Assembly (NCBI GenBank): GCA_046261875.1
Contig: JBHENW010000118.1
Location: 1 to 13,439, forward strand
Direction: 5' to 3'
DNA from: JBHENW01 sp046261875
GTDB lineage: Bacteria; Acidobacteriota; Thermoanaerobaculia; UBA5066; Gp7-AA6
Length of the DNA: 13,439 nt
Both the position numbers and the translations under genes were made by a program. The notes under the pieces are model-generated. The model was given only the letters and a program-made list of their open reading frames with translations, ran no database searches and had not been told where the DNA came from. Shown piece after piece: positions 1-6,802 of the stretch (within the stretch, counting starts at the first letter, position 1; every line of letters begins with the position of its first letter).

Positions 1-59
1 GCCGGGATGCATTCGAGTTCTATACGGACAAGAAGGTCGTGATCAGCAGGTGGTTCTGA
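1..59 (+). CDS. C-terminal end of an aldehyde dehydrogenase, probably CoA-acylating (methyl)malonate-semialdehyde dehydrogenase (partial, 5' cut)
   Basis: An open frame enters from the left edge (full codons from base 3) and stops with TGA at 57-59. Its last 18 residues read RDAFEFYTDKKVVISRWF. The pattern (D-A)-x-E-F-(Y/F)-T-x-x-K-V-V-x-x-R-W at the extreme C-terminus is what I know from aldehyde dehydrogenases of the MmsA group and relatives. The stop lies 26 bases before the beta-ureidopropionase ATG, so the gene is probably in the same operon. A malonate or methylmalonate semialdehyde dehydrogenase would take the product of the downstream aminotransferase to acetyl-CoA or propionyl-CoA and so finish the pathway. 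Only 18 residues are visible, with no catalytic residue among them, so the subfamily is inferred from tail similarity plus context; another aldehyde dehydrogenase is possible. Confidence 0.6.
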   Translation, partial: RDAFEFYTDKKVVISRWF

Positions 60-85
60 CGATCGCCCATCTCACGAGGTAAACC

Positions 86-958
86 ATGCCCAGAAAAGTC
101 ATCGGGGGCCTGATCCAGGCGGCGGCGCCCCTCACCGATCCCGCGGCTCCGATCGAGAAGGTCAAGGAAGCCGCGTTCGCCGCGCACGTCCCCTTCATCG
201 AGGAGGCGGGACGACGCGGCGTCCAGATCCTCGGTCTCCAGGAGGTCTTCAACGGGCCGTACTTCTGCCCGGCCCAGGATCCCCACTGGTACGACATGGC
301 CGAGCCGGTGCCCGGCCCGACGACGGAGCGCATGGCGGAGTACGCGCGCAAGTACCAGATGGCGATGGTCGTCCCGGTGTACGAGCGCGAGCAGGCGGGC
401 GTGTACTACAACACCGCGGCGGTCTACGACGCGGACGGCTCCTACCTCGGCAAGTACCGCAAGAACCACATCCCGCACACCTCCGGCTTCTGGGAGAAGT
501 ACTACTTCAAGCCGGGCAACATGGGTTACCCGGTCTTCCAGACGCGATACGGGCGCGTGGGCGTCTACATCTGTTACGACCGCCACTTCCCGGAAGGCGC
601 GCGGCTGCTCGGGTTGAACGGCGCGGAGATCGTCTTCAACCCTTCCGCGACCGTCGCCGGCCTCTCGCAATACCTCTGGAAGCTCGAGCAGCCGGCCCAT
701 GCCGTCGCCAACGGCTACTTCATGGCCTGCTCGAACCGGGTCGGGACGGAGAGCCCCTGGAACATCGGCAAGTTCTACGGGTCCTCCTACTTCGTGGACC
801 CCCGCGGCAACTTCCTCGCAGTCGGATCGGAGGACAAGGACGAGCTCGTCACGGCGGAGATGGACCTCGACATGATCGAGGACGTGCGCCGCGTCTGGCA
901 GTTCTACCGTGACCGCCGTCCCGAGACGTACCAGCCCATGGCGCAACTGCTCCCGTGA
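86..958 (+). CDS. Beta-ureidopropionase (N-carbamoyl-beta-alanine amidohydrolase), nitrilase superfamily
   Basis: A 290-residue cytoplasmic carbon-nitrogen hydrolase that would cleave N-carbamoyl-beta-alanine (or its 2-methyl form) to beta-alanine, CO2 and ammonia, the third step of reductive pyrimidine breakdown. The nitrilase triad is visible: Glu53 in LQEVF, Lys126 in YRKNHIP and Cys163 in YICYDRHFPE. The NGPYFC segment (56-61), FYGSSY (230-235) and the C-terminal DVRRVWQFYRDRRPETY are typical of the beta-ureidopropionase branch rather than plain nitrilases. Carbamoylputrescine amidase is the closest alternative, but the dihydropyrimidinase directly behind argues against it. The ATG at 86 has a modest ACGAGGT ribosome site at 74-80. 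The frame ends in GTGA (955-958), where the next gene begins, so the two are translationally coupled. Confidence 0.9.
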   Translation: MPRKVIGGLIQAAAPLTDPAAPIEKVKEAAFAAHVPFIEEAGRRGVQILGLQEVFNGPYFCPAQDPHWYDMAEPVPGPTTERMAEYARKYQMAMVVPVYEREQAGVYYNTAAVYDADGSYLGKYRKNHIPHTSGFWEKYYFKPGNMGYPVFQTRYGRVGVYICYDRHFPEGARLLGLNGAEIVFNPSATVAGLSQYLWKLEQPAHAVANGYFMACSNRVGTESPWNIGKFYGSSYFVDPRGNFLAVGSEDKDELVTAEMDLDMIEDVRRVWQFYRDRRPETYQPMAQLLP

Positions 959-2331
959 GCCTTCTCATCCGAGGCGGCACGGTCGTCACGGCGTCCGACC
1001 AGTACCGCGGGGACGTCCTGATCGAAGACGAGAAGATCCAGGCGGTCGGGACTTCCCTCCCGGCGCAGGCGGACCGGGTCATCGACGCGTCCGGCAAGTA
1101 CGTCCTCCCCGGCGGGATCGACGTCCACACCCACCTCGACATGCCTTTCGGCGGGACGACCTCGGCCGACGACTTCGGGTCCGGGACCGTCGCCGCGGCG
1201 CACGGCGGCACGACCTCGATCGTGGACTTCGCCATCCAGTACAAAGGGGAGACCCTCCGCCAGGCCTGGGAGAACTGGATGCGCAAGGCGGAGGGGAAGG
1301 CGGCCATCGACTACGGCTTTCACATGATCGTCACGGACCTCCCCGACAGCGTCGAAAAGGAAATGGACGCGATGGTCTCGGAAGGGGTCACCTCCTTCAA
1401 GCTCTTCATGGCCTACCGCGGCGTCCTGATGCTCGACGACGGCTCGATCTTCCGGGCCTTCCTGCGCACGGCGGGCAACGGCGGCACGATCTGCATGCAC
1501 GCCGAGAACGGCGACGTCATCGACGTCCTTGTCTGGCGGGCCCTGGCGGAAGGACACACCGAGCCGAAGTGGCACGCCTTGACACGCCCGCCTCGGGCGG
1601 AAGCCGAGGCGACCTACCGCGCGATCTGCCTGGCCGAGATGTCGGGGGCGCCGCTCTACGTCGTCCACCTCTCCGCCGCCGAGGCGCTCGAGCAGATCAC
1701 CCTCGCCCGCGACCGCGGGCTGCCGGCCTACGCCGAGACGTGCCCCCAGTACCTGTTCCTCTCCTATGCGAACTACGAAGAGCCGGGCTTCGAAGGCGCA
1801 AAGTACGTCATGAGCCCGCCGCTCCGCGCGAAGGGCAACGAGGAGAAGCTCTGGCGCGGGCTCGCCGGAAACGACCTGCAGGCCGTCTCGACCGACCATT
1901 GCCCCTTCTGCATGAAGGAACAGAAGGAGCTCGGCAAAGGCGATTTCTCGAAGATCCCCAACGGCGCGCCCGGCATCGAGACCCGCATGAGCCTGCTGTA
2001 CGACGGGGGCGTGCGCGCGGGGCGCATCTCGCTCAACCGGTTCGTCGAGCTGACCTCCACGGCGCCGGCGAAGATCTTCGGGCTCTTTCCGAAGAAGGGG
2101 ACCATCGCCCCCGGATCGGACGCCGACATCGTGGTGTTCGATGCCGAGAAGAAGCTGAAACTCTCGGCAAAAAGCCTCCACATGAGAGTCGACTACAACC
2201 CATACGAAGGCCGGGAAGTGACCGGCGTGTCCGAGACCGTCATCTCTCGAGGAAGAGTCATCGTCGAGAATGGGAAATTCACGGGGAAGGCCGGATCGGG
2301 CTCTTTCCTGAAGAGAAATCCCAGGAGCTGA
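955..2331 (+). CDS. hydA: Dihydropyrimidinase (D-hydantoinase family)
   Basis: A 458-residue amidohydrolase that would open the ring of dihydrouracil or dihydrothymine to the N-carbamoyl beta-amino acid. The binuclear metal site is complete: His58 and His60 (DVHTH), the lysine that is carbamylated in this family, Lys149 (SFKLFMAY), His182 (MHAEN), His238 (VVHLS) and Asp314 (STDHCPF). Tyr154, the MSPPLR stretch at 286-291 and Asn336 (IPNGAPG) match the substrate-binding positions of the family. Length is normal. The start is GTG at 955, overlapping the TGA of the upstream gene in GTGA; there is no good ribosome site in front, which fits re-initiation by the same ribosome. The N-terminus LLIRGGTVV begins exactly where the family does. 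A pure hydantoinase role is possible in isolation, but the preA and ureidopropionase neighbours favour pyrimidine catabolism. Confidence 0.94.
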   Translation: MSLLIRGGTVVTASDQYRGDVLIEDEKIQAVGTSLPAQADRVIDASGKYVLPGGIDVHTHLDMPFGGTTSADDFGSGTVAAAHGGTTSIVDFAIQYKGETLRQAWENWMRKAEGKAAIDYGFHMIVTDLPDSVEKEMDAMVSEGVTSFKLFMAYRGVLMLDDGSIFRAFLRTAGNGGTICMHAENGDVIDVLVWRALAEGHTEPKWHALTRPPRAEAEATYRAICLAEMSGAPLYVVHLSAAEALEQITLARDRGLPAYAETCPQYLFLSYANYEEPGFEGAKYVMSPPLRAKGNEEKLWRGLAGNDLQAVSTDHCPFCMKEQKELGKGDFSKIPNGAPGIETRMSLLYDGGVRAGRISLNRFVELTSTAPAKIFGLFPKKGTIAPGSDADIVVFDAEKKLKLSAKSLHMRVDYNPYEGREVTGVSETVISRGRVIVENGKFTGKAGSGSFLKRNPRS

Positions 2332-2332
2332 A

Positions 2333-3673
2333 ATGAGCACTGCCGCGAAACCGCCCGCCCCCGAAACCGGCTCCGCGAGCGCGGCGATCCGGGAGAAGCA
2401 CAAGGAGTACATGTTCCCGGCGACGATCCAGTACTACGAGGAATCGATCGCTCTCGCCGAAGGCAAGGGAACGCGCGTACGTGACGTGGACGGCCGCGAG
2501 TACCTCGACTTCTTCGGCGGCATCCTGACGGTCTCCCTCGGCCACGCCCACGACCGGGTCAACGCGGCGGTCAAGGCCCAGGTGGACCGGCTCTCGCACG
2601 TCTCCTCGCTCTATCCGACTCTCCCCGTGGTCGAGCTCGCCGAGCGCCTCGCGCGCATCACGCCGGGGCGGCTGAAGCAGTCCTATTTCACGGCGTCGGG
2701 CACGGAGGCCGACGAGACCGGCGTCATGATGGCGATGCTCTCGACCGGATCCTCCGAGATCATCGCGCTGCGCCACGGCTACTCCGGCCGCTCGATGCTC
2801 GCCCAGTCGCTGACGGCCCACTCCACCTGGCGGGCCCTGCCGACGATGGTGCCGGGCATCAAGCACGCGGCGGCGCCGTACTGCTACCGGTGTCCCGCGC
2901 ACCTCACCTACCCCTCCTGCGGCGTGGCGTGCGCGAAAGACATCGAGGACGTCATCCGCACGACCACGACGGGCCGCGTCGCGGGGTTCCTCGCCGAGCC
3001 CATCCAGGGCGTCGGCGGGTTCATCACGCCGCCGCCGGAGTACTTCGAGCTCGCCGTCGGGATCATCCGCAAGTACGGCGGCGTCTTCATCTGCGACGAG
3101 GTCCAGACGGGCTTCGGACGGACCGGCGGCACGATGTGGGGCATCGAGCACTGGGGGGTGGAGCCGGAGATCATGACCATGGCCAAGGGGATCGCCAACG
3201 GGTTCCCCCTCGGAGTGACGATCGCGACCCCCGAGATCGCGGCGTCGCTCAAGGCCCTGACCATCTCGACCTTCGGGGGCAACCCGGTTTCCTGCGCGGC
3301 TGCCAATGCGACGATCGACACGATCATCGAGGAGGACCTTCCGGGCAACGCCGCCCGGATGGGCGCGCTGCTGCGGGAAGGCCTCGAGGACATTCAGAAG
3401 CAATTCCCCGCCAACGTGGGAGAGGTGCGCGGGATGGGCCTCATGCAGGCCGTGGAGATGGTCCGCGACGAGACCAGTCGCGACCGCACGCCGGAAAAGG
3501 CGCTCACGAACCGGGTCTTCGAGGAAGCGAAGAAGCGCGGCCTCCTGATCGGAAAGGGAGGGCTCGACGGCAACTGCTTCCGCATCTCTCCCGCGTTGAA
3601 CGTCGGCGAATCGGACGTCCGCGAGGCCGTCGCGATCCTCCGCGAGTCCTTCGCCGCCGCCGGGGCGAAGTAA
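2333..3673 (+). CDS. Class III aminotransferase, alanine-glyoxylate aminotransferase 2 / beta-alanine aminotransferase type
   Basis: A 446-residue PLP-dependent fold-type I class III aminotransferase. Lys285 in TMAKGIANGFPLG is the Schiff-base lysine, Asp255 in CDEVQTGFGRTG binds the pyridine nitrogen, and SGTEADE (122-128) is the phosphate-binding region. In this operon the likely donor is beta-alanine or beta-aminoisobutyrate, with pyruvate or glyoxylate as acceptor, giving malonate or methylmalonate semialdehyde; the acceptor cannot be read from the sequence. A cysteine-rich insert sits at 184-200 (Cys184, 187, 196, 200), in the region where AGXT2-like enzymes have a variable Cys-containing loop. 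The ATG follows the dihydropyrimidinase stop by one base, with AGGAG at 2323-2327 inside the end of that gene. The annotation could equally read 'aspartate aminotransferase family protein'; 4-aminobutyrate transaminase is a weaker alternative. Confidence 0.88.
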   Translation: MSTAAKPPAPETGSASAAIREKHKEYMFPATIQYYEESIALAEGKGTRVRDVDGREYLDFFGGILTVSLGHAHDRVNAAVKAQVDRLSHVSSLYPTLPVVELAERLARITPGRLKQSYFTASGTEADETGVMMAMLSTGSSEIIALRHGYSGRSMLAQSLTAHSTWRALPTMVPGIKHAAAPYCYRCPAHLTYPSCGVACAKDIEDVIRTTTTGRVAGFLAEPIQGVGGFITPPPEYFELAVGIIRKYGGVFICDEVQTGFGRTGGTMWGIEHWGVEPEIMTMAKGIANGFPLGVTIATPEIAASLKALTISTFGGNPVSCAAANATIDTIIEEDLPGNAARMGALLREGLEDIQKQFPANVGEVRGMGLMQAVEMVRDETSRDRTPEKALTNRVFEEAKKRGLLIGKGGLDGNCFRISPALNVGESDVREAVAILRESFAAAGAK

Positions 3674-3711
3674 GGGGTCAATCGTGCATTCCTGCATTTT
3701 TCATCGGGTCC

Positions 3712-3720
3712 AGAGGAGGG
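3712..3720 (+). promoter_or_regulatory. Strong ribosome binding site for preA
   Basis: AGAGGAGGG ends six bases before the ATG at 3727. It fixes the start of preA: the frame stays open far upstream into the aminotransferase gene, but the first good start codon with a ribosome site is this ATG. The 53-base gap in front (3674-3726) is noticeably AT-richer than its surroundings and is the longest gap inside the pyrimidine operon. Confidence 0.75.
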
Positions 3721-3726
3721 CACGCC

Positions 3727-4848
3727 ATGAGCGCTGACCTGTCCGTCACGTTCACCGGCCTGAAGTTCGAGAACCCGTTTCTCCTATCCTCGGCTCCCCC
3801 GACGGAGTCCGAGGCCAACATCCTGCGCGCCTTCGACGCGGGATGGGGCGGTGTCGTCACGAAGACGATCGGCGTCCACCCGGTCGTCAACGTGAAAGGG
3901 CCCAAGACGAACTTCCTCCGGGCCGACCCGGCTTCGACCCACCTGACGATGCGCAAGAAGCCGGGCTACGCCCTCCACTCCTCCTGGAACTGGGAGCTCA
4001 TCTCCGACAAGCCGCTCGACTGGTGGATCGGCAAGCTCTCTCGAATCAAGAAGCAGCACCCGGCGAAGATGCTCGTGGCCTCCATCATGGCCGGCTCCGG
4101 ATCGGACGAGGAGCTGCGCCACTGGCAGGACCTCGGGACCGCCTGCGAAGCCGAGGGGGTGGACGCGCTCGAGTTGAACCTGTCCTGTCCCCACATGGAC
4201 CGGCCCGACATGGGGTCCAACATCGGCAAGGACCAGGAGCTGATCTCGGTCGTGACCCACGCCGTCCGCGAAGTCGTCAGGATCCCCGTCTGGGCGAAGC
4301 TGACGCCCTCGACGACGGACATCGTCGTGGAGGCGCGCGGCGCGTTCCTCGGCGGAGCCGACGCGATCTCCTCCTCGAACACGTTTACGTCGCTGCCGCT
4401 GATCGATCCGGAGACGCTCGATTTCGAGATGAACGTCGAGGGTCTGGTCTCAACCGGCGGACTCGGCGGACCGGCGATTCTCCCGCTCTCCATGGCGAAG
4501 ATGGCCCAGATGACGGCCGCCCTTCCGGACCGGGAGTTCTCCGGGATCGGGGGCATCTCGGACTTCACCCACGCGCTGAACTACTTCCTGCTCGGATGCG
4601 GGACCGTGCAGGTCTGCACGGCCGCGATGCTCGACCACGCCGTCGGCCCCAACGTCATCAAGACCCTGAAGCAGGGCATGACGGAATTCCTCGAGAAGAA
4701 CGCGCACCGCGGCTGGAAGAGCCTCGAGGACTTCCGCGGCATCCGGCGGGACCGCATCGTCCCGCACTCGCAGATCAAGAGGCCGGACGAAGCGGGGTAC
4801 CACGGCGGGTACGACAGCGAAGAGTCTCCACGCAAGATCGCGACCTAA
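3727..4848 (+). CDS. preA: PreA-like NAD(P)-dependent dihydropyrimidine dehydrogenase catalytic subunit, short form without ferredoxin tail
   Basis: A 373-residue FMN-binding TIM-barrel protein of the dihydroorotate/dihydropyrimidine dehydrogenase family. It would reduce uracil and thymine to the dihydro forms, the first step of the pathway. Lys46 (VTKTIGV), the LNLSCPH motif with the general-acid Cys154, AKLTP (190-194) and the SSSNT stretch (215-219) correspond to FMN and active-site segments of the family. GIGGISD (273-279) is the phosphate-binding loop. Enteric PreA carries a C-terminal segment with two 4Fe-4S cysteine motifs; here the chain ends in a polar tail after IVPHSQIKRP. The only cysteines are 140, 154, 291 and 297, so no cluster can be built. 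No PreT homologue is in the window. Downstream, the peptidase gene follows after 16 bases. A broader 'dihydroorotate dehydrogenase-like' label is the fallback. Confidence 0.85.
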   Translation: MSADLSVTFTGLKFENPFLLSSAPPTESEANILRAFDAGWGGVVTKTIGVHPVVNVKGPKTNFLRADPASTHLTMRKKPGYALHSSWNWELISDKPLDWWIGKLSRIKKQHPAKMLVASIMAGSGSDEELRHWQDLGTACEAEGVDALELNLSCPHMDRPDMGSNIGKDQELISVVTHAVREVVRIPVWAKLTPSTTDIVVEARGAFLGGADAISSSNTFTSLPLIDPETLDFEMNVEGLVSTGGLGGPAILPLSMAKMAQMTAALPDREFSGIGGISDFTHALNYFLLGCGTVQVCTAAMLDHAVGPNVIKTLKQGMTEFLEKNAHRGWKSLEDFRGIRRDRIVPHSQIKRPDEAGYHGGYDSEESPRKIAT

Positions 4849-4860
4849 AGGAGGAAGGAG
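4848..4860 (+). promoter_or_regulatory. Double ribosome binding site in front of the S9 peptidase
   Basis: The 16-base gap between preA and the peptidase is almost entirely purine: AAGGAGG at 4848-4854 followed directly by AAGGAG at 4855-4860. The second lies four bases and the first ten bases from the ATG at 4865. No terminator or promoter fits in between, so the peptidase is very likely read from the pyrimidine operon transcript. Confidence 0.65.
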
Positions 4861-4864
4861 TCCC

Positions 4865-6802
4865 ATGCGCAACGTTCGACGCTTCCTGGTGCCCGCGTGG
4901 GTCCTCGTGGCCGCGGTGGCCGCGGCGCAGGCGCCCGCCCCGAAAGCGGAGGCCCTGCGAAAGGTCAAGCAGTACACGATCGAGCAGTTCATGGGCTCCA
5001 CGCGGGTCACGGGAGCTTCCTTCTCCTCGGATGAGCAGCGCATCCTCTTCTCCTCCAACGAGAGCGACATCTTCAACGTCTACTCCGTGCCCATCTCCGG
5101 CGGCGAGCCGAAGGCGCTGACGAACTCGAAGACCGACACGACGTTCGCCGTCTCCTACTTCCCGGCCGACGACCGGTTCCTGTACACGCGCGACCAGGGG
5201 GGCAACGAGCTGAACCACCTCTACGTCCGGGAGAAAGACGGCGCCGAGCGCGACCTGACGCCCGGGGAGAAACTCAAGGCCTCCTTCGCCGGCTGGACCC
5301 CGTCCGGAGACGCCTTCTACGTCAAGACCAACGAGCGCGACCCGAAGCACTTCGACGTCTACCGCTACGACGCGAAGACCTACGAACGCACGATGCTCTA
5401 CAAGGACGAAACGGGATACGAGCTCGGCGCGATCTCCAACGACGGCAAGTGGCTGGCCTTCCAGAAGCCGAAGACCACCTCGGACAGTGACATCTACCTC
5501 TGGAACGCGGCGACGAAGGAAATGAAGCACCTGACGCCGCACGAAGGCATGTCGGACAACGTGCCGGAAGAGTTCGATCCGGCATCGAAGGCCCTTTACT
5601 ACACGAGCAACGACGGCACCGAGTTCCTCCGCGTCCGGAAGTACGACCTCGCGACCGGGAAGCACGAGGACGTCGAGAAAGCCGACTGGGACGTGCAATA
5701 CACGTTCTTCTCGCACAACGGGAAGTACCGGGTCACCGGCGTCAACGCCGACGGCCGCACGGTGATCAAGGTCGTCGAGACGGCGACGGGAAAGGCCGTT
5801 CCCCTCCCGAAGCTGCCGGAAGGCGACATCACCTCGCTCCGGATTTCCCGCAGCGAGAAGAAGATGTCCTTCTACGTCAACGGGGATCGCTCCCCGAACA
5901 ACCTCTGGGTCTATGAGTTCGGCGCGCCGGCGCCGAAACGGCTGACGAGCTCGCTCAACCCGCAGATCGATCCGCAGGACCTGGTGGAAGCCGACGTCGT
6001 CCGGTTCAAGTCGTTCGACGGCACGACCGTCCCGTCGATCTTCTTCAAACCGCACGGCGCGAGAGCGACCAACTGGGTCCCCGCTCTCGTCTGGGTGCAC
6101 GGGGGACCGGGCGGCCAGACCCGCAAGGGATACAGCGCGGCGATCCAGTACCTCGTCAACCGCGGATACGCGGTGCTCGGGATCAACAACCGGGGCAGCT
6201 CCGGCTACGGCAAGACTTTCTACAGGGCCGACGACATGAAGCACGGGAAGGAGCCGCTCTGGGACTGCGTCGAGGGGAAGAAATACCTGGCGAGCCTCCC
6301 GTACGTCGATCCGCAGAAAATCGGGATCATCGGCGGCAGTTACGGCGGGTACATGGTTCTCGCCGCTCTGACTTACAAGCCGGAGGAGTTCGCGGCTGGC
6401 GTGGACATCTTCGGCGTCTCGAACTGGCTCCGGACGATTCAGAGCATCCCGAAGTGGTGGGAGACGTTCCGCCTCGCGCTCTACAAGGAGATGGGGGATC
6501 CGGAAAAGGACGAAGCGATGCTGCGGGAGATCTCGCCCGTCTTCCACGCCGACAGGATCCGCCGGCCCCTCTTCGTCATCCAGGGCGCCAACGACCCGCG
6601 CGTGCTGAAAGCGGAGTCGGACGACATCGTCGCGGCGGCTCGGAAGAACGGCGTGCCGGTCGAGTACGTGGTCTTTCCCGACGAAGGGCACGGCTTCACC
6701 AAGCGCGCCAACGAGATCACCGCCTGGAAAGCGATCGGGGATTTTCTGGAGAAGCACCTCAAAGCTTCCCCGGCCCCCGCGACGCGCGCCGCGTCGCGCT
6801 AG
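4865..6802 (+). CDS. Secreted S9-family serine peptidase (prolyl oligopeptidase / dipeptidyl aminopeptidase type)
   Basis: A 645-residue protein with an N-terminal signal peptide: Arg-rich start (MRNVRRF), hydrophobic core at 7-21 and a likely cleavage after AAAQA near residue 23. It probably acts in the periplasm or outside the cell. Residues about 45-375 form the beta-propeller, with repeated Ser-Asp/Asn-Asp/Glu and blade-like segments such as TGASFSSDEQRI and LGAISNDGKWLAF. The C-terminal alpha/beta-hydrolase domain begins near 380 (RFKSFDGTTVP). The triad is Ser492 in GGSYGGY, Asp577 in QGANDPRV and His609 in DEGHGF; HGGPGG (412-417) is the oxyanion-side motif. It would cleave short peptides, often after proline in this family, but the exact specificity cannot be read. 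It is a surprising last gene for a pyrimidine operon. Its TAG stop shares the CTAG at 6799-6802 with the convergent MFS gene. Confidence 0.92.
   Translation: MRNVRRFLVPAWVLVAAVAAAQAPAPKAEALRKVKQYTIEQFMGSTRVTGASFSSDEQRILFSSNESDIFNVYSVPISGGEPKALTNSKTDTTFAVSYFPADDRFLYTRDQGGNELNHLYVREKDGAERDLTPGEKLKASFAGWTPSGDAFYVKTNERDPKHFDVYRYDAKTYERTMLYKDETGYELGAISNDGKWLAFQKPKTTSDSDIYLWNAATKEMKHLTPHEGMSDNVPEEFDPASKALYYTSNDGTEFLRVRKYDLATGKHEDVEKADWDVQYTFFSHNGKYRVTGVNADGRTVIKVVETATGKAVPLPKLPEGDITSLRISRSEKKMSFYVNGDRSPNNLWVYEFGAPAPKRLTSSLNPQIDPQDLVEADVVRFKSFDGTTVPSIFFKPHGARATNWVPALVWVHGGPGGQTRKGYSAAIQYLVNRGYAVLGINNRGSSGYGKTFYRADDMKHGKEPLWDCVEGKKYLASLPYVDPQKIGIIGGSYGGYMVLAALTYKPEEFAAGVDIFGVSNWLRTIQSIPKWWETFRLALYKEMGDPEKDEAMLREISPVFHADRIRRPLFVIQGANDPRVLKAESDDIVAAARKNGVPVEYVVFPDEGHGFTKRANEITAWKAIGDFLEKHLKASPAPATRAASR

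Noticed and set aside
86..958. A 308-codon minus-strand frame (946 to 20) opposite beta-ureidopropionase
   Set aside because: His/Val/Arg/Asp-rich antisense translation with no motif; the plus strand encodes an intact nitrilase triad.
955..2331. Reading the dihydropyrimidinase and ureidopropionase as a hydantoin-racemate utilisation system
   Set aside because: No hydantoin racemase is present, the amidohydrolase is of the beta-ureidopropionase branch, and a PreA-type dehydrogenase and an aminotransferase complete a pyrimidine pathway instead.
904..2412. A 502-codon minus-strand open frame opposite dihydropyrimidinase
   Set aside because: Typical shadow composition (His, Arg, Asp, Val), no recognisable motif, and the opposite strand encodes a full metal-site amidohydrolase.
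2890..3726. Upstream extension of the preA frame into the aminotransferase gene
   Set aside because: The extension is an Arg-rich shadow of the aminotransferase. The ATG at 3727 has a strong ribosome site and the family's N-terminus begins there.
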